Positions 9,239 to 14,497 of a stretch of DNA of 64,000 nucleotides are shown piece by piece. The stretch is from the NCBI RefSeq assembly GCF_000297395.2, contig NZ_HF570108.1, positions 1,953,715-2,017,714 on the forward strand. Reading direction: 5' to 3'. A program made the position numbers and the translations under genes. The notes beneath the pieces are model-generated. The model saw nothing but the letters and a program-made list of their open reading frames with translations. It did no database searches and was not told where the DNA came from. Origin of the DNA: Micromonospora lupini str. Lupac 08. Its GTDB lineage: Bacteria; Actinomycetota; Actinomycetes; Mycobacteriales; Micromonosporaceae. Numbering within the stretch: the stretch's first letter is position 1; the number at the start of each line of letters is the position of its first letter.

Positions 9239-10468
9239 ATGACGGAGAGCGCGCAGACCACCGAGAGCCGAACCGTTCCGCCCGCGCGGCCGTACCCGTT
9301 CAGCGTGCCCGACCGCCTTGTCGTCGATCCCACCTACGGCGAGCTGCGCGAGAACGAGCCGATGACCCGGGTACAGCTCCCCTACGGCGAGGAGGCGTGG
9401 CTCGCCACCCGCTACGAGGACGTCCGCACGGTCGTCGGCGACGTGCGGTTCGGTCGCGCCCCAGCGGTCGAGCGCGACGAGCCGAGGCTCACCCCGCGAC
9501 AGCAGTACAGCGGCATGCTGACCATGGACCCGCCCGATCACACGCGGCTGCGCCGGTTGGTGGCGAAGGCGTTCACGGCACGTCGGGTGGAGGCACTGCG
9601 ACCCCGAACCCAGGAGATCGCCGACAGGCTCGTCGACAACATGGTCGGGCTCGGTCCTCCGGCCGACCTGGTGGAGCACGTCGCGACGCCGCTGCCGATC
9701 CAGGTGATCTGCGAACTGCTCGGAGTCCCGTACGCCGACCGCGACCGCTTCCACATCTGGTCCGAGGCGATCGTCTCGACCACCTCGCTGCCGCTGGAAA
9801 CGATCCAGGAGTACCTGAACAACCTCTGGGGCTACATGGGTGGTCTGGTCGCCGAGCGCCGCCGCGAGCCGGGAATCGACGACCTGCTCGGCGCGCTGGT
9901 GCGGGCCCGCGACGAGAATCAGGATCGGCTCAGCGAGACCGAGCTGGTGGAGCTGGCCGGCGGGCTGCTCGCGGCCGGCCACGAGACCACGGTGACGCAG
10001 ATCCCCAACTTCGTCTACGTCCTGCTGCACAATCCGGACCAGCTCGCTCGGCTGCGTGCCGACCCGTCGCTGGTGCCGGCGGCGGTCGAGGAACTGTTGC
10101 GGTACGTGCCGCTCGGCGTCGGCTCCTCCTTCGCCCGGTACGCCAAGGAGGACGTCGAGGTCGGCGGGGTGCTGGTCCGGGCCGGTGAACCGGTTCTCGG
10201 CTCACTGTCGTCGGCGAACCGGGACGGGACGGTCTTCGCCGACCCGGACCGGCTGGATCTCGACCGCGAGCAGAATCCGCACCTGGGCTTCGGGCACGGC
10301 GTGCACCACTGCGTCGGCGCCCAGTTGGCCCGCATGGAGTTGCAGGTCGCCGTCTCCACCATCGTGACCCGCCTGCCCGGACTGCGGCTCGCCGTACCGG
10401 AAGAAGAGCTGCAGTGGAAGCGCGGCATGTTGGTGCGGGGCCTGCTCGGGATGCCGGTGGCCTGGTGA
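9239..10468 (+). CDS. Cytochrome P450
   Basis: 409 residues, the normal size of a soluble bacterial class I P450. I-helix oxygen-binding motif AGHETT near residues 245-250, K-helix ExxR in VEELLRY near 285, and the heme ligand loop FGHGVHHCVG near 350-359. The ATG at 9239 is chosen because AAGGGA precedes it by 6 bases and the protein then starts in the usual place for this family. It overlaps the ferredoxin gene by 4 bases, so the two are translationally coupled and the ferredoxin should be its electron donor. No dedicated ferredoxin reductase is nearby. Substrate unknown. Confidence 0.95.
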   Translation: MTESAQTTESRTVPPARPYPFSVPDRLVVDPTYGELRENEPMTRVQLPYGEEAWLATRYEDVRTVVGDVRFGRAPAVERDEPRLTPRQQYSGMLTMDPPDHTRLRRLVAKAFTARRVEALRPRTQEIADRLVDNMVGLGPPADLVEHVATPLPIQVICELLGVPYADRDRFHIWSEAIVSTTSLPLETIQEYLNNLWGYMGGLVAERRREPGIDDLLGALVRARDENQDRLSETELVELAGGLLAAGHETTVTQIPNFVYVLLHNPDQLARLRADPSLVPAAVEELLRYVPLGVGSSFARYAKEDVEVGGVLVRAGEPVLGSLSSANRDGTVFADPDRLDLDREQNPHLGFGHGVHHCVGAQLARMELQVAVSTIVTRLPGLRLAVPEEELQWKRGMLVRGLLGMPVAW

Positions 10469-10692
10469 GCACCGCCTGGCGGATCGGGGTGGACGAGCGC
10501 CGCTGCATCGGCACGAGCATCTGCGCCGGTACCGCGCCCGAGCACTTCCGCCTGGTCGACGGCGTGTCCACGCCGCTGGCCGACGTCGTCGCCCCGTCCG
10601 AGGTCATCCTCGCCGCCGCCGACTCTTGCCCGGTGGAGGCGATCACGGTCCGCGACACCACCGACGACCGGCTGATCGCGCCGCAGGAATGA
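10465..10692 (+). CDS. [3Fe-4S] ferredoxin, P450 redox partner
   Basis: 75 residues, GTG start overlapping the P450 stop (GTGA). Three cluster cysteines are visible: Cys14 and Cys20 in CIGTSIC and Cys55 in DSCPVEAI. The fourth position is replaced by Thr17, the pattern of [3Fe-4S] ferredoxins that serve actinobacterial P450s. Cytosolic electron carrier between a ferredoxin reductase encoded elsewhere and the upstream P450. Confidence 0.93.
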   Translation: MSTAWRIGVDERRCIGTSICAGTAPEHFRLVDGVSTPLADVVAPSEVILAAADSCPVEAITVRDTTDDRLIAPQE

Positions 10693-10732
10693 CCCGAAAT
10701 CGAGCCCGGCCGCTCGAACCGGCAAGGAGAAG

Positions 10733-10785
10733 GTAGCTCGGAATATCCGTTGCCATCCGATCGGCACAACGCCTACCTTGAATGA
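10733..10785 (+). promoter_or_regulatory. Possible promoter for the 43-residue ORF
   Basis: TTGCCA at about 10750 and TACCTT about 18 bases downstream resemble -35/-10 elements. They lie between the ferredoxin gene and the small ORF, suggesting that the small ORF can be transcribed separately. Confidence 0.3.
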
Positions 10786-10819
10786 GCAAGGCAGTCCCGA
10801 CCAACCCAAGGAGTTCCCC

Positions 10820-10951
10820 GTGTTGCAGCACTCCTACACCGAAACCACGCGGTTCATGCCGCGCGGCGGTGTCGTGCTGCCCTCGATCGGGCGAGCCCAC
10901 GACCTGTGCGCGAGTGAGCAGAACTGGAAGCCGGGGTGGCGGCGCGAATAG
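10820..10951 (+). CDS. Small ORF, 43 residues, unknown
   Basis: GTG start preceded by AAGGAG with 6 bases spacing, and an intrinsic-terminator hairpin 17 bases after the stop, which together argue for a real short gene. The peptide begins MLQHSYTETTRFMPRGG and ends SEQNWKPGWRRE. It has no membrane segment or signal peptide, one cysteine and two tryptophans separated by three residues near the C-terminus. I do not recognise the family. Because it follows a P450-ferredoxin pair, a P450-tailored peptide precursor is one possibility; a leader or regulatory peptide is another. Confidence 0.5.
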   Translation: MLQHSYTETTRFMPRGGVVLPSIGRAHDLCASEQNWKPGWRRE

Positions 10952-10968
10952 CGCCAGCGCAAGCTGCG

Positions 10969-11001
10969 AAGCCGCCCACCCCGACAGGGACAGGGCGGCT
11001 T
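10969..11001 (+). terminator. Intrinsic terminator-like hairpin
   Basis: Perfect 9-bp stem AAGCCGCCC / GGGCGGCTT with a 15-base loop, followed by TTCTCGTT. It separates the small ORF from the tRNA array. Confidence 0.7.
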
Positions 11002-11024
11002 TCTCGTTACTGGAACAACTTCAC

Positions 11025-11097
11025 AGGGGCGTAGCTCAACTGGTAGAGCACCGGTTTCCAAAACCGACGGTTGCGGGTTCGAGTCCTGCCGCCCCTG
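11025..11097 (+). tRNA. tRNA-Trp(CCA)
   Basis: Cloverleaf with acceptor AGGGGCG/CGCCCCT, D stem GCTC/GAGC, anticodon loop TTCCAAA and T arm GCGGG-TTCGAGT-CCTGC. Discriminator G, no encoded CCA. First tRNA of the array and the only one outside the 16-bp inverted repeat; it may be the original chromosomal tRNA. Confidence 0.9.
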
Positions 11098-11141
11098 CTT
11101 TTCGCCCCGGCTGCGGCCGGCGGCGTCGCAAATTCTCAACT

Positions 11142-11157
11142 CCACAGTGGATGGCAG
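11142..11157 (+). repeat. Left copy of 16-bp inverted repeat bracketing the tRNA array
   Basis: CCACAGTGGATGGCAG here is the exact reverse complement of 15716-15731. The match does not extend further on either side. Confidence 0.75.
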
Positions 11158-11166
11158 AAAGCGAGA

Positions 11167-11198
11167 CCCCGGCCGGCGCCAGCGCGGGCCGGCCGGGG
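11167..11198 (+). other. Strong hairpin in tRNA spacer
   Basis: Perfect 11-bp stem CCCCGGCCGGC / GCCGGCCGGGG with a 10-base loop, between tRNA-Trp and tRNA-Pro(TGG). It overlaps the 15-base sequence GGCCGGGGGCACCAC (11191-11205), a tRNA 3' end-like string that recurs at 13159-13173. Could be a processing or termination signal, or tRNA debris. Confidence 0.55.
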
Positions 11199-11207
11199 GC
11201 ACCACCT

Positions 11208-11280
11208 CCGGGACGAGGGAGACGGCTGACCCGCTCGCTTTGGGAGCGAGAGACACGGGGTTCGACACCCCGGTCCCGGA
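11208..11280 (+). tRNA. tRNA-Pro(TGG)
   Basis: Acceptor CCGGGAC/GTCCCGG, anticodon arm CTCGC-TTTGGGA-GCGAG, T arm CGGGG-TTCGACA-CCCCG. Discriminator A followed by an encoded CCA (11281-11283). G37 fits a proline tRNA. Confidence 0.88.
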
Positions 11281-11284
11281 CCAT

Positions 11285-11357
11285 GGGGTTGTAGCTCAGC
11301 TGGGAGAGCGCCGGTTCGGCAGACCGGAGGTCGAGGGTTCGAATCCCTTCTTCTCCA
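11285..11357 (+). tRNA. tRNA-Ala(GGC), degenerate
   Basis: Anticodon arm CCGGT-TCGGCAG-ACCGG gives GGC, but position 33 is C instead of the near-universal U. The acceptor GGGGTTG/CTTCTCC has two T-T mismatches yet keeps the G3-U70 alanine identity pair. May be weakly functional. Confidence 0.65.
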
Positions 11358-11373
11358 CGCATTCACGCCCTCC

Positions 11374-11448
11374 GGGCCATTGGAGCTGTCGGCAAAGCTC
11401 ACCTGGTTCTCAGCCAGGAGATCGTCGGTTCGAGCCCGACATGGCCTA
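11374..11448 (+). tRNA. tRNA-Glu(CTC)
   Basis: Acceptor GGGCCAT/ATGGCCT (1-72 is G-U), D stem GAGC/GCTC, anticodon arm CCTGG-TTCTCAG-CCAGG, T arm GTCGG-TTCGAGC-CCGAC. Discriminator A. Confidence 0.85.
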
Positions 11449-11503
11449 CGCACGAAGCTCAAACCTTCGTCGAGGCGGGTTCGAGTCCCGCCCTCGGCAC
11501 ACA
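11449..11503 (+). pseudogene. tRNA fragment, Leu(CAA)-like, lacking the D arm
   Basis: An anticodon-like hairpin CGAAG-CTCAAAC-CTTCG and a complete T arm (GCGGG-TTCGAGT-CCCGC) with a 3' acceptor strand CTCGGCA are present. No matching 5' acceptor or D arm precedes them because tRNA-Glu ends directly before. Probably a deletion remnant. Confidence 0.55.
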
Positions 11504-11504
11504 T

Positions 11505-11577
11505 GCCGTCGTAGCTCAGGTGGAAGAGCACACCCTTGGTACAAGTGAGGTCCGGGGTTCGAATCCCCGCGTCGACT
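11505..11577 (+). tRNA. tRNA-Thr(GGT)
   Basis: D stem GCTC/GAGC, anticodon loop TTGGTAC within CACCC/AAGTG (two mismatches), T arm CGGGG-TTCGAAT-CCCCG, acceptor GCCGTCG/CGTCGAC (two mismatches). Discriminator T with CCA encoded (11578-11580). Somewhat degenerate. Confidence 0.7.
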
Positions 11578-11581
11578 CCAC

Positions 11582-11654
11582 GCGGTTGTAGCGCAGTTGG
11601 TAGCGCGTCTCCTTGCCTAGGAGAAGGTCGCCGGTTCGAATCCGGTCAGCCGCT
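11582..11654 (+). tRNA. tRNA-Gly(GCC)
   Basis: Acceptor GCGGTTG/CAGCCGC, D stem GCGC/GCGC, anticodon arm TCTCC-TTGCCTA-GGAGA, T arm GCCGG-TTCGAAT-CCGGT. Discriminator T. Well formed. Confidence 0.9.
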
Positions 11655-11717
11655 CTTGATTGACGGATCATCTGTCAATTCGTCCAACCACCCACAGCAC
11701 CCGGAGGGAGGGACCTG

Positions 11718-12146
11718 GTGGACGCCGTACTCGTCATCAACGCCGACCTTGGACCCCTCCACCGGGTCACGGTCGCCCACGCGATCCGGATGCTGTGCCG
11801 TCGGGTCGCCGAGATCCACGAAGCCGAACCGGACCGGCACCTGGGCGCCTTCCCGATGCCCCGCGTCGTGCGGCTCGTCCGGTACGTCGTCACCCGGTGG
11901 CGGTACACGAAGGGCCCCGCCTGGTCCAAGGGCGGCGTCCTGGCCCGCGACAACCGGAAGTGCGGCTACTGCTCGGGTCCGGCCGCGACGGTCGACCACA
12001 TCCTGCCCCGCTCCCGGGGCGGGCAGAACACCTAGCGGAACACCGTCAGCGCGTGCGCGCCCTGCAACCAGGCGAAGGGCGACCGGACCCCGGCCGAGGC
12101 CGGCATGGTGCTCCGCATCAAGCCGCGCGTGCCCGCGTGGGGTCGC
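11718..12146 (+). pseudogene. HNH endonuclease with in-frame amber codon
   Basis: GTG start at 11718 behind a strong GGAGGGAGG ribosome binding site. The product begins DAVLVINADLGPLHRVTVAHA, a common start for phage-type HNH nucleases, followed by zinc-knuckle CGYC and VDHILPRSRGGQNT, then TAG at 12033-12035. The same frame continues with RNTVSACAPCNQAKGDRTP, the expected second half of the HNH motif with the CxxC pair, so the TAG occupies a site normally filled by Trp. A clear C-terminal stop is missing and the frame runs on into tRNA-Gln; the end given is where similarity seems to stop. Either a recently killed homing-type nuclease or one requiring amber readthrough. Confidence 0.8.
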
Positions 12147-12193
12147 TGGCGCAGCGCTGACCCGGCCGGCGGGCCATCACCCGCCGGCCACGA

Positions 12194-12267
12194 TGGGAGC
12201 TGGTGCAATCTGGCAGCACATCCGGTTCTGACCCGGAAGGTTGGAGGTTCGAGTCCTCCGCTCCCAG
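12194..12267 (+). tRNA. tRNA-Gln(CTG)
   Basis: Acceptor TGGGAGC/GCTCCCA, D stem GTGC/GCAC, anticodon arm TCCGG-TTCTGAC-CCGGA, T arm GGAGG-TTCGAGT-CCTCC. Discriminator G. Well formed. Confidence 0.9.
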
Positions 12268-12273
12268 CGCAAT

Positions 12274-12322
12274 GCCCTCTCGTAGCCCAACCGCCGGAGG
12301 CGGCGACCAGATTGGGCTAGCA
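12274..12322 (+). other. Possible 5' half of an interrupted tRNA
   Basis: GCCCTC at the start can pair with GGGGGC of the tRNA 3' half at 13159-13173, which is followed by A and CCA. Between them stands the PD-(D/E)XK endonuclease gene. The segment also forms an 8-bp stem TAGCCCAA/TTGGGCTA, so it may instead be a hairpin. Interpretation tentative. Confidence 0.35.
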
Positions 12323-12329
12323 TTGAGCT

Positions 12330-13124
12330 ATGCCACGACCTCGCACATGGACGGACGATCAACTCCGCGAAGCGCTGCCTCATGCGCGGTCCTGGAAAGA
12401 TGTATGCGAGGTACTGGCCGTGCCCGTCGGCGGCAAGACCTTTGCCAGCCTGCGGAACCGCGCCGACGCCCTCACGTTGGACTACGCGCACCTCTACGGG
12501 AGCGGCCAACGCCGACCGGTCATCGCGGCAATCACGGACGACAGGCTGCGTGACGTGGTTCCCAAGTGCCACTCGTGGAACCAACTCGCCATGGAACTCG
12601 GGTACTCCAACTCGCGAAGCGGCGGCTGGCGCACTCGGATTGAGGCACACATCGATGCTCTCGGTCTGTCTACCGAGCACTTCCAAGGTCGAGGATTCAA
12701 CGGGCTCGTGCCACTGGACAACGAGCCCGTATTCACCGCAGATCCCACACCGGAACGATTGCGTGTCGCGGCGACGGGTAAGGCGATCGCATGGTTCTCC
12801 GAGCGCGGCTACGTCGTGTCACTGCCCGTCGAACCAGCGGTGTACGACCTCATCGTTGACTCACCCGAAGGGCTCGATCGCGTTCAAGTGAAGTCCTCCG
12901 CCGCCGCCAACCGGTCAGTCCAATTCAGCCGGACGCTCTACGACAAGACGCAAACAGGCAGCCGTTCAACGGGCCACTACACACGGAAGCCCTACGAGCC
13001 CGGCGAGATCGACTACTTCTTCGTCGTGATGGCAGACGGTTCCATGTACCTGTTGCCCTACGAGGTGATCGGCCGGTCAATGCAAATCACCTTGGGGAAA
13101 CGGTATGAACAGTTCGTTGTCTAG
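12330..13124 (+). CDS. PD-(D/E)XK homing endonuclease (I-Ssp6803I-like)
   Basis: 264 residues. The N-terminal half has two WTDDQLREALPHARSWKDV-type helix-turn-helix repeats that bind DNA. The C-terminal half resembles group I intron-associated PD-(D/E)XK nucleases: VYDLIVDSPEG supplies the catalytic Asp and VQVKSS the (D/E/Q)xK part. In the known family example the gene sits in a group I intron of a tRNA gene. Here the ORF nearly fills the space between two tRNA-like halves, leaving no room for an intron core, so it appears to be an intronless homing gene placed in a tRNA. Base composition is slightly less GC-rich than the neighbours, suggesting transfer. Confidence 0.8.
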   Translation: MPRPRTWTDDQLREALPHARSWKDVCEVLAVPVGGKTFASLRNRADALTLDYAHLYGSGQRRPVIAAITDDRLRDVVPKCHSWNQLAMELGYSNSRSGGWRTRIEAHIDALGLSTEHFQGRGFNGLVPLDNEPVFTADPTPERLRVAATGKAIAWFSERGYVVSLPVEPAVYDLIVDSPEGLDRVQVKSSAAANRSVQFSRTLYDKTQTGSRSTGHYTRKPYEPGEIDYFFVVMADGSMYLLPYEVIGRSMQITLGKRYEQFVV

Positions 13125-13130
13125 GAGTGG

Positions 13131-13170
13131 AGGGCCTGGACAGTGCCCGTTCGAATCGGGCCGGGGGCAC
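13131..13170 (+). pseudogene. tRNA 3' half
   Basis: Complete T arm GCCCG-TTCGAAT-CGGGC followed by CGGGGGC, discriminator A and encoded CCA, with CCTGG-ACAGT before it resembling the 3' anticodon stem and variable loop. No adjacent D arm or 5' acceptor; the endonuclease stop codon is only a few bases upstream. Confidence 0.6.
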
Positions 13171-13292
13171 CACATTGGTCGGGGCGGGGCCGGCGACCGA
13201 GGGCAGCTCGGAAAACCCCGCGCCCAACCAGCCCTGGCGCGCTGACCTCGGTTCTTACCTGGCTGTCCGGCCAGCCCCGGATAGCTTGCCAT
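13171..13292. other. Spacer with potential RNA structure
   Basis: About 120 bases with short complementary segments (TTGG..GGGGCGGGG against CCCCGCGCCCAA, and CCGAG/CTCGG). No tRNA could be folded here; possibly tRNA debris or an unrecognised RNA. Confidence 0.25.
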
Positions 13293-13365
13293 GCCGGCGT
13301 AGCTCAGAGGCCAGAGCACCGCCCTTGTAAGGCGACGCGCGCCGGTTCGATCCCGGCCGCCGGCT
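13293..13365 (+). tRNA. tRNA-Thr(TGT)
   Basis: Acceptor GCCGGCG/CGCCGGC, D stem GCTC/GAGC, anticodon arm CCGCC-CTTGTAA-GGCGA (one mismatch), T arm GCCGG-TTCGATC-CCGGC. Discriminator T, CCA encoded (13366-13368). Confidence 0.87.
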
Positions 13366-13373
13366 CCACACCT

Positions 13374-13446
13374 GCCGCCGTAGCTCACCTGGTAGAGCGA
13401 CGTCCTCGTAAGACGTAGGCATCCGGTTCGAGTCCGGGCGGTGGCT
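13374..13446 (+). tRNA. tRNA-Thr(CGT)
   Basis: Acceptor GCCGCCG/CGGTGGC, anticodon arm ACGTC-CTCGTAA-GACGT, T arm TCCGG-TTCGAGT-CCGGG. Discriminator T. Well formed. Confidence 0.9.
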
Positions 13447-13454
13447 CTCCTCTC

Positions 13455-13529
13455 GCCGACGTAGCTCAGGTGGTAGAGCGGCCGGCTCTTAAAACCGGCA
13501 GGCCCCCGGTTCGACACCGGGCGTCGGCA
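13455..13529 (+). tRNA. tRNA with nine-base anticodon loop: Lys(CTT)-like or UUA suppressor-like
   Basis: Acceptor GCCGACG/CGTCGGC, D stem GCTC/GAGC and T arm CCCGG-TTCGACA-CCGGG are all perfect. The anticodon stem GCCGG/CCGGC closes a nine-base loop CTCTTAAAA instead of seven. Counting from the 5' side with U33 gives CTT (Lys) plus two extra bases; if the terminal C and A stack or pair, the central seven bases give UUA, which would read UAA and UAG. Discriminator A, no CCA. Function uncertain, structure clear. Confidence 0.7.
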
Positions 13530-13539
13530 CGCAGCACAT

Positions 13540-13615
13540 GCCCCGGTAGGCAAACTGGCAAAGCCGCCGCACTCAGACTGCGGAGATTCTGCGGGTTCGA
13601 CTCCCGCCCCGGGTA
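13540..13615 (+). tRNA. tRNA-Leu(CAG), class I-like
   Basis: Anticodon arm CCGCA-CTCAGAC-TGCGG, T arm GCGGG-TTCGACT-CCCGC, acceptor GCCCCGG/CCCGGGT with one C-C mismatch. The variable region is only 7 bases (AGATTCT), whereas bacterial leucine tRNAs have a long variable arm. Charging by leucyl-tRNA synthetase is therefore doubtful. Confidence 0.7.
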
Positions 13616-13620
13616 CGCAT

Positions 13621-13693
13621 GGGGACGTGGCCCAGTTGGTAGGGCATCTGTTTCGCACTCAGAAGGTCAGGGGTTCGACTCCCCTCGTCTCCA
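13621..13693 (+). tRNA. tRNA-Ala(CGC)
   Basis: Acceptor GGGGACG/CGTCTCC carries the G3-U70 alanine identity pair. Anticodon loop TTCGCAC within TCTGT/TCAGA (one mismatch), T arm AGGGG-TTCGACT-CCCCT. Discriminator A. Confidence 0.87.
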
Positions 13694-13719
13694 CTCCCCC
13701 GGCCACCGGCCGGGACCAT

Positions 13720-13792
13720 GCTGGCGTGGCCTAGTGGCTAAGGCACCTCGTTGTCAGCGAGGGGATCGCGGGTTCGAGTCCCGTCGTCAGCG
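13720..13792 (+). tRNA. tRNA-Asp(GTC)
   Basis: Acceptor GCTGGCG/CGTCAGC, D stem GCCT/AGGC, anticodon arm CCTCG-TTGTCAG-CGAGG, T arm GCGGG-TTCGAGT-CCCGT. Discriminator G as expected for Asp. Confidence 0.9.
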
Positions 13793-13797
13793 CGCAC

Positions 13798-13884
13798 GAA
13801 GGGTTGGCCGAGTCTGGTCGATGGCGCCGCGTTGCTAGCGCGGAGCGGGGAAACCCGCCGGGAGTTCGAATCTCTCACCCTTCG
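13798..13884 (+). tRNA. tRNA-Ser(GCT)
   Basis: Acceptor GAAGGGT/ACCCTTC, anticodon arm CCGCG-TTGCTAG-CGCGG, class II variable arm AGCGGGGAAACCCGCC, T arm GGGAG-TTCGAAT-CTCTC. Discriminator G, CCA encoded (13885-13887). Confidence 0.9.
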
Positions 13885-13888
13885 CCAA

Positions 13889-13961
13889 GCCGTCGTAGCT
13901 CAGCGGTTAGAGCACCGACCTGATAAGTCGGGGGCCGGGAGTTCGATTCTCCCCGTCGGCA
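13889..13961 (+). tRNA. tRNA-Ile(GAT)
   Basis: Acceptor GCCGTCG/CGTCGGC (one T-T mismatch), anticodon arm CCGAC-CTGATAA-GTCGG, T arm GGGAG-TTCGATT-CTCCC. Discriminator A. Confidence 0.87.
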
Positions 13962-13970
13962 CGCAGCGAG

Positions 13971-14143
13971 AATGCCAGCCAGGCGACCGCGTCGAGCCAC
14001 CAGCTCGCCGAGGAACGTCCGGGCTCCGCAGGGCAGGGTGGTTCCTAACGGGCACCTGGGGAAACCCACGGGACAGTGCCACAGAGAACAGGCCGCCGGC
14101 CCTCGGGCCGGTAAGGGTGAAACGGTGGGGTAAGAGCCCGCGC
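13971..14143 (+). ncRNA. Shortened RNase P RNA (rnpB)-like element
   Basis: Contains, in the correct order, strings typical of bacterial type A RNase P RNA: GAGGAACGTCCGGGCTC (14010-14026, the 5' strand of P4 and its surroundings), GCAGGGCAGGGTG, AGTGCCACAGAGAACAG (14075-14091), GGTAAGGGTGAAACGGTG (14110-14127) and a P9-like hairpin GTGGGGTAAGAGCCCGC. The roughly 200 bases that normally follow, including the 3' P4 strand and conserved region V, are absent: tRNA-Arg(ACG) starts 8 bases later. It is thus about 170 bases against some 400 for an actinobacterial rnpB. It may be a relic or a partial or minimal RNA. Identification from remembered consensus, no alignment run. Confidence 0.75.
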
Positions 14144-14150
14144 ACGACAT

Positions 14151-14223
14151 GCCCCCGTAGCTCAGTGGATAGAGCGCTTGACTACGAATCAAGAGGCCGG
14201 ACGTTCGAATCGTCTCGGGGGCA
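14151..14223 (+). tRNA. tRNA-Arg(ACG)
   Basis: Acceptor GCCCCCG/CGGGGGC, D stem GCTC/GAGC, anticodon arm CTTGA-CTACGAA-TCAAG (A34 presumably modified to inosine), T arm GGACG-TTCGAAT-CGTCT. Discriminator A. Confidence 0.92.
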
Positions 14224-14227
14224 CTTA

Positions 14228-14301
14228 CGGGATATGGCGCAGTTTGGTAGCGCACCTGACTGGGGGTCAGGGGGCCGTCGGTTCGAATCCGGCTATCCCG
14301 A
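14228..14301 (+). tRNA. tRNA-Pro(GGG)
   Basis: Acceptor CGGGATA/TATCCCG, D stem GCGC/GCGC, anticodon arm CCTGA-CTGGGGG-TCAGG, T arm GTCGG-TTCGAAT-CCGGC. Discriminator A; C1-G72 fits proline. Confidence 0.9.
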
Positions 14302-14306
14302 CGCAA

Positions 14307-14379
14307 CGGGTACTAGCTCAACTTGGCGGAGCGCCGCTTCGGGAGCCGGAGGATGGGCGTTCGAATCGCCCGTACCCGA
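14307..14379 (+). tRNA. tRNA-Pro(CGG), anticodon stem one base short
   Basis: Acceptor CGGGTAC/GTACCCG and T arm GGGCG-TTCGAAT-CGCCC are perfect. The region between D stem and T stem is one base shorter than standard; the anticodon loop TTCGGGA is closed by CCGC/GCCGG with one bulge. Discriminator A and C1-G72 support proline. Confidence 0.75.
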
Positions 14380-14384
14380 CTCAC

Positions 14385-14467
14385 GGAGGATAGCGCCCAG
14401 TGGTGGGCAACCGGCCTCGAAAGCCGGGCCGCCGGAAACGGCGAGGGTTCGACTCCTTTACCTTCCG
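14385..14467 (+). tRNA. tRNA-Ser(CGA)
   Basis: Anticodon arm CCGGC-CTCGAAA-GCCGG, long variable arm GCCGCCGGAAACGGC, T arm GAGGG-TTCGACT-CCTTT, acceptor GGAGGAT/ACCTTCC with one mismatch. Discriminator G. Confidence 0.82.
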
Positions 14468-14497
14468 CGCTTGCTTGCGAGGCAGATCAGTGCTCGG

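Noticed and set aside
11025..11097. attL site of an integrative element in tRNA-Trp
   Set aside because: No second copy of the tRNA-Trp 3' end and no integrase gene were found in the window.
12194..12267. tRNA-Gln(CTG) as an amber suppressor for the HNH gene
   Set aside because: The anticodon loop TTCTGAC clearly gives CTG, which reads CAG; no CTA anticodon exists in the array.
12268..13130. Group I intron around the PD-(D/E)XK gene
   Set aside because: The ORF nearly fills the interval, leaving too few bases for an intron core, and no P3/P7 elements were seen.
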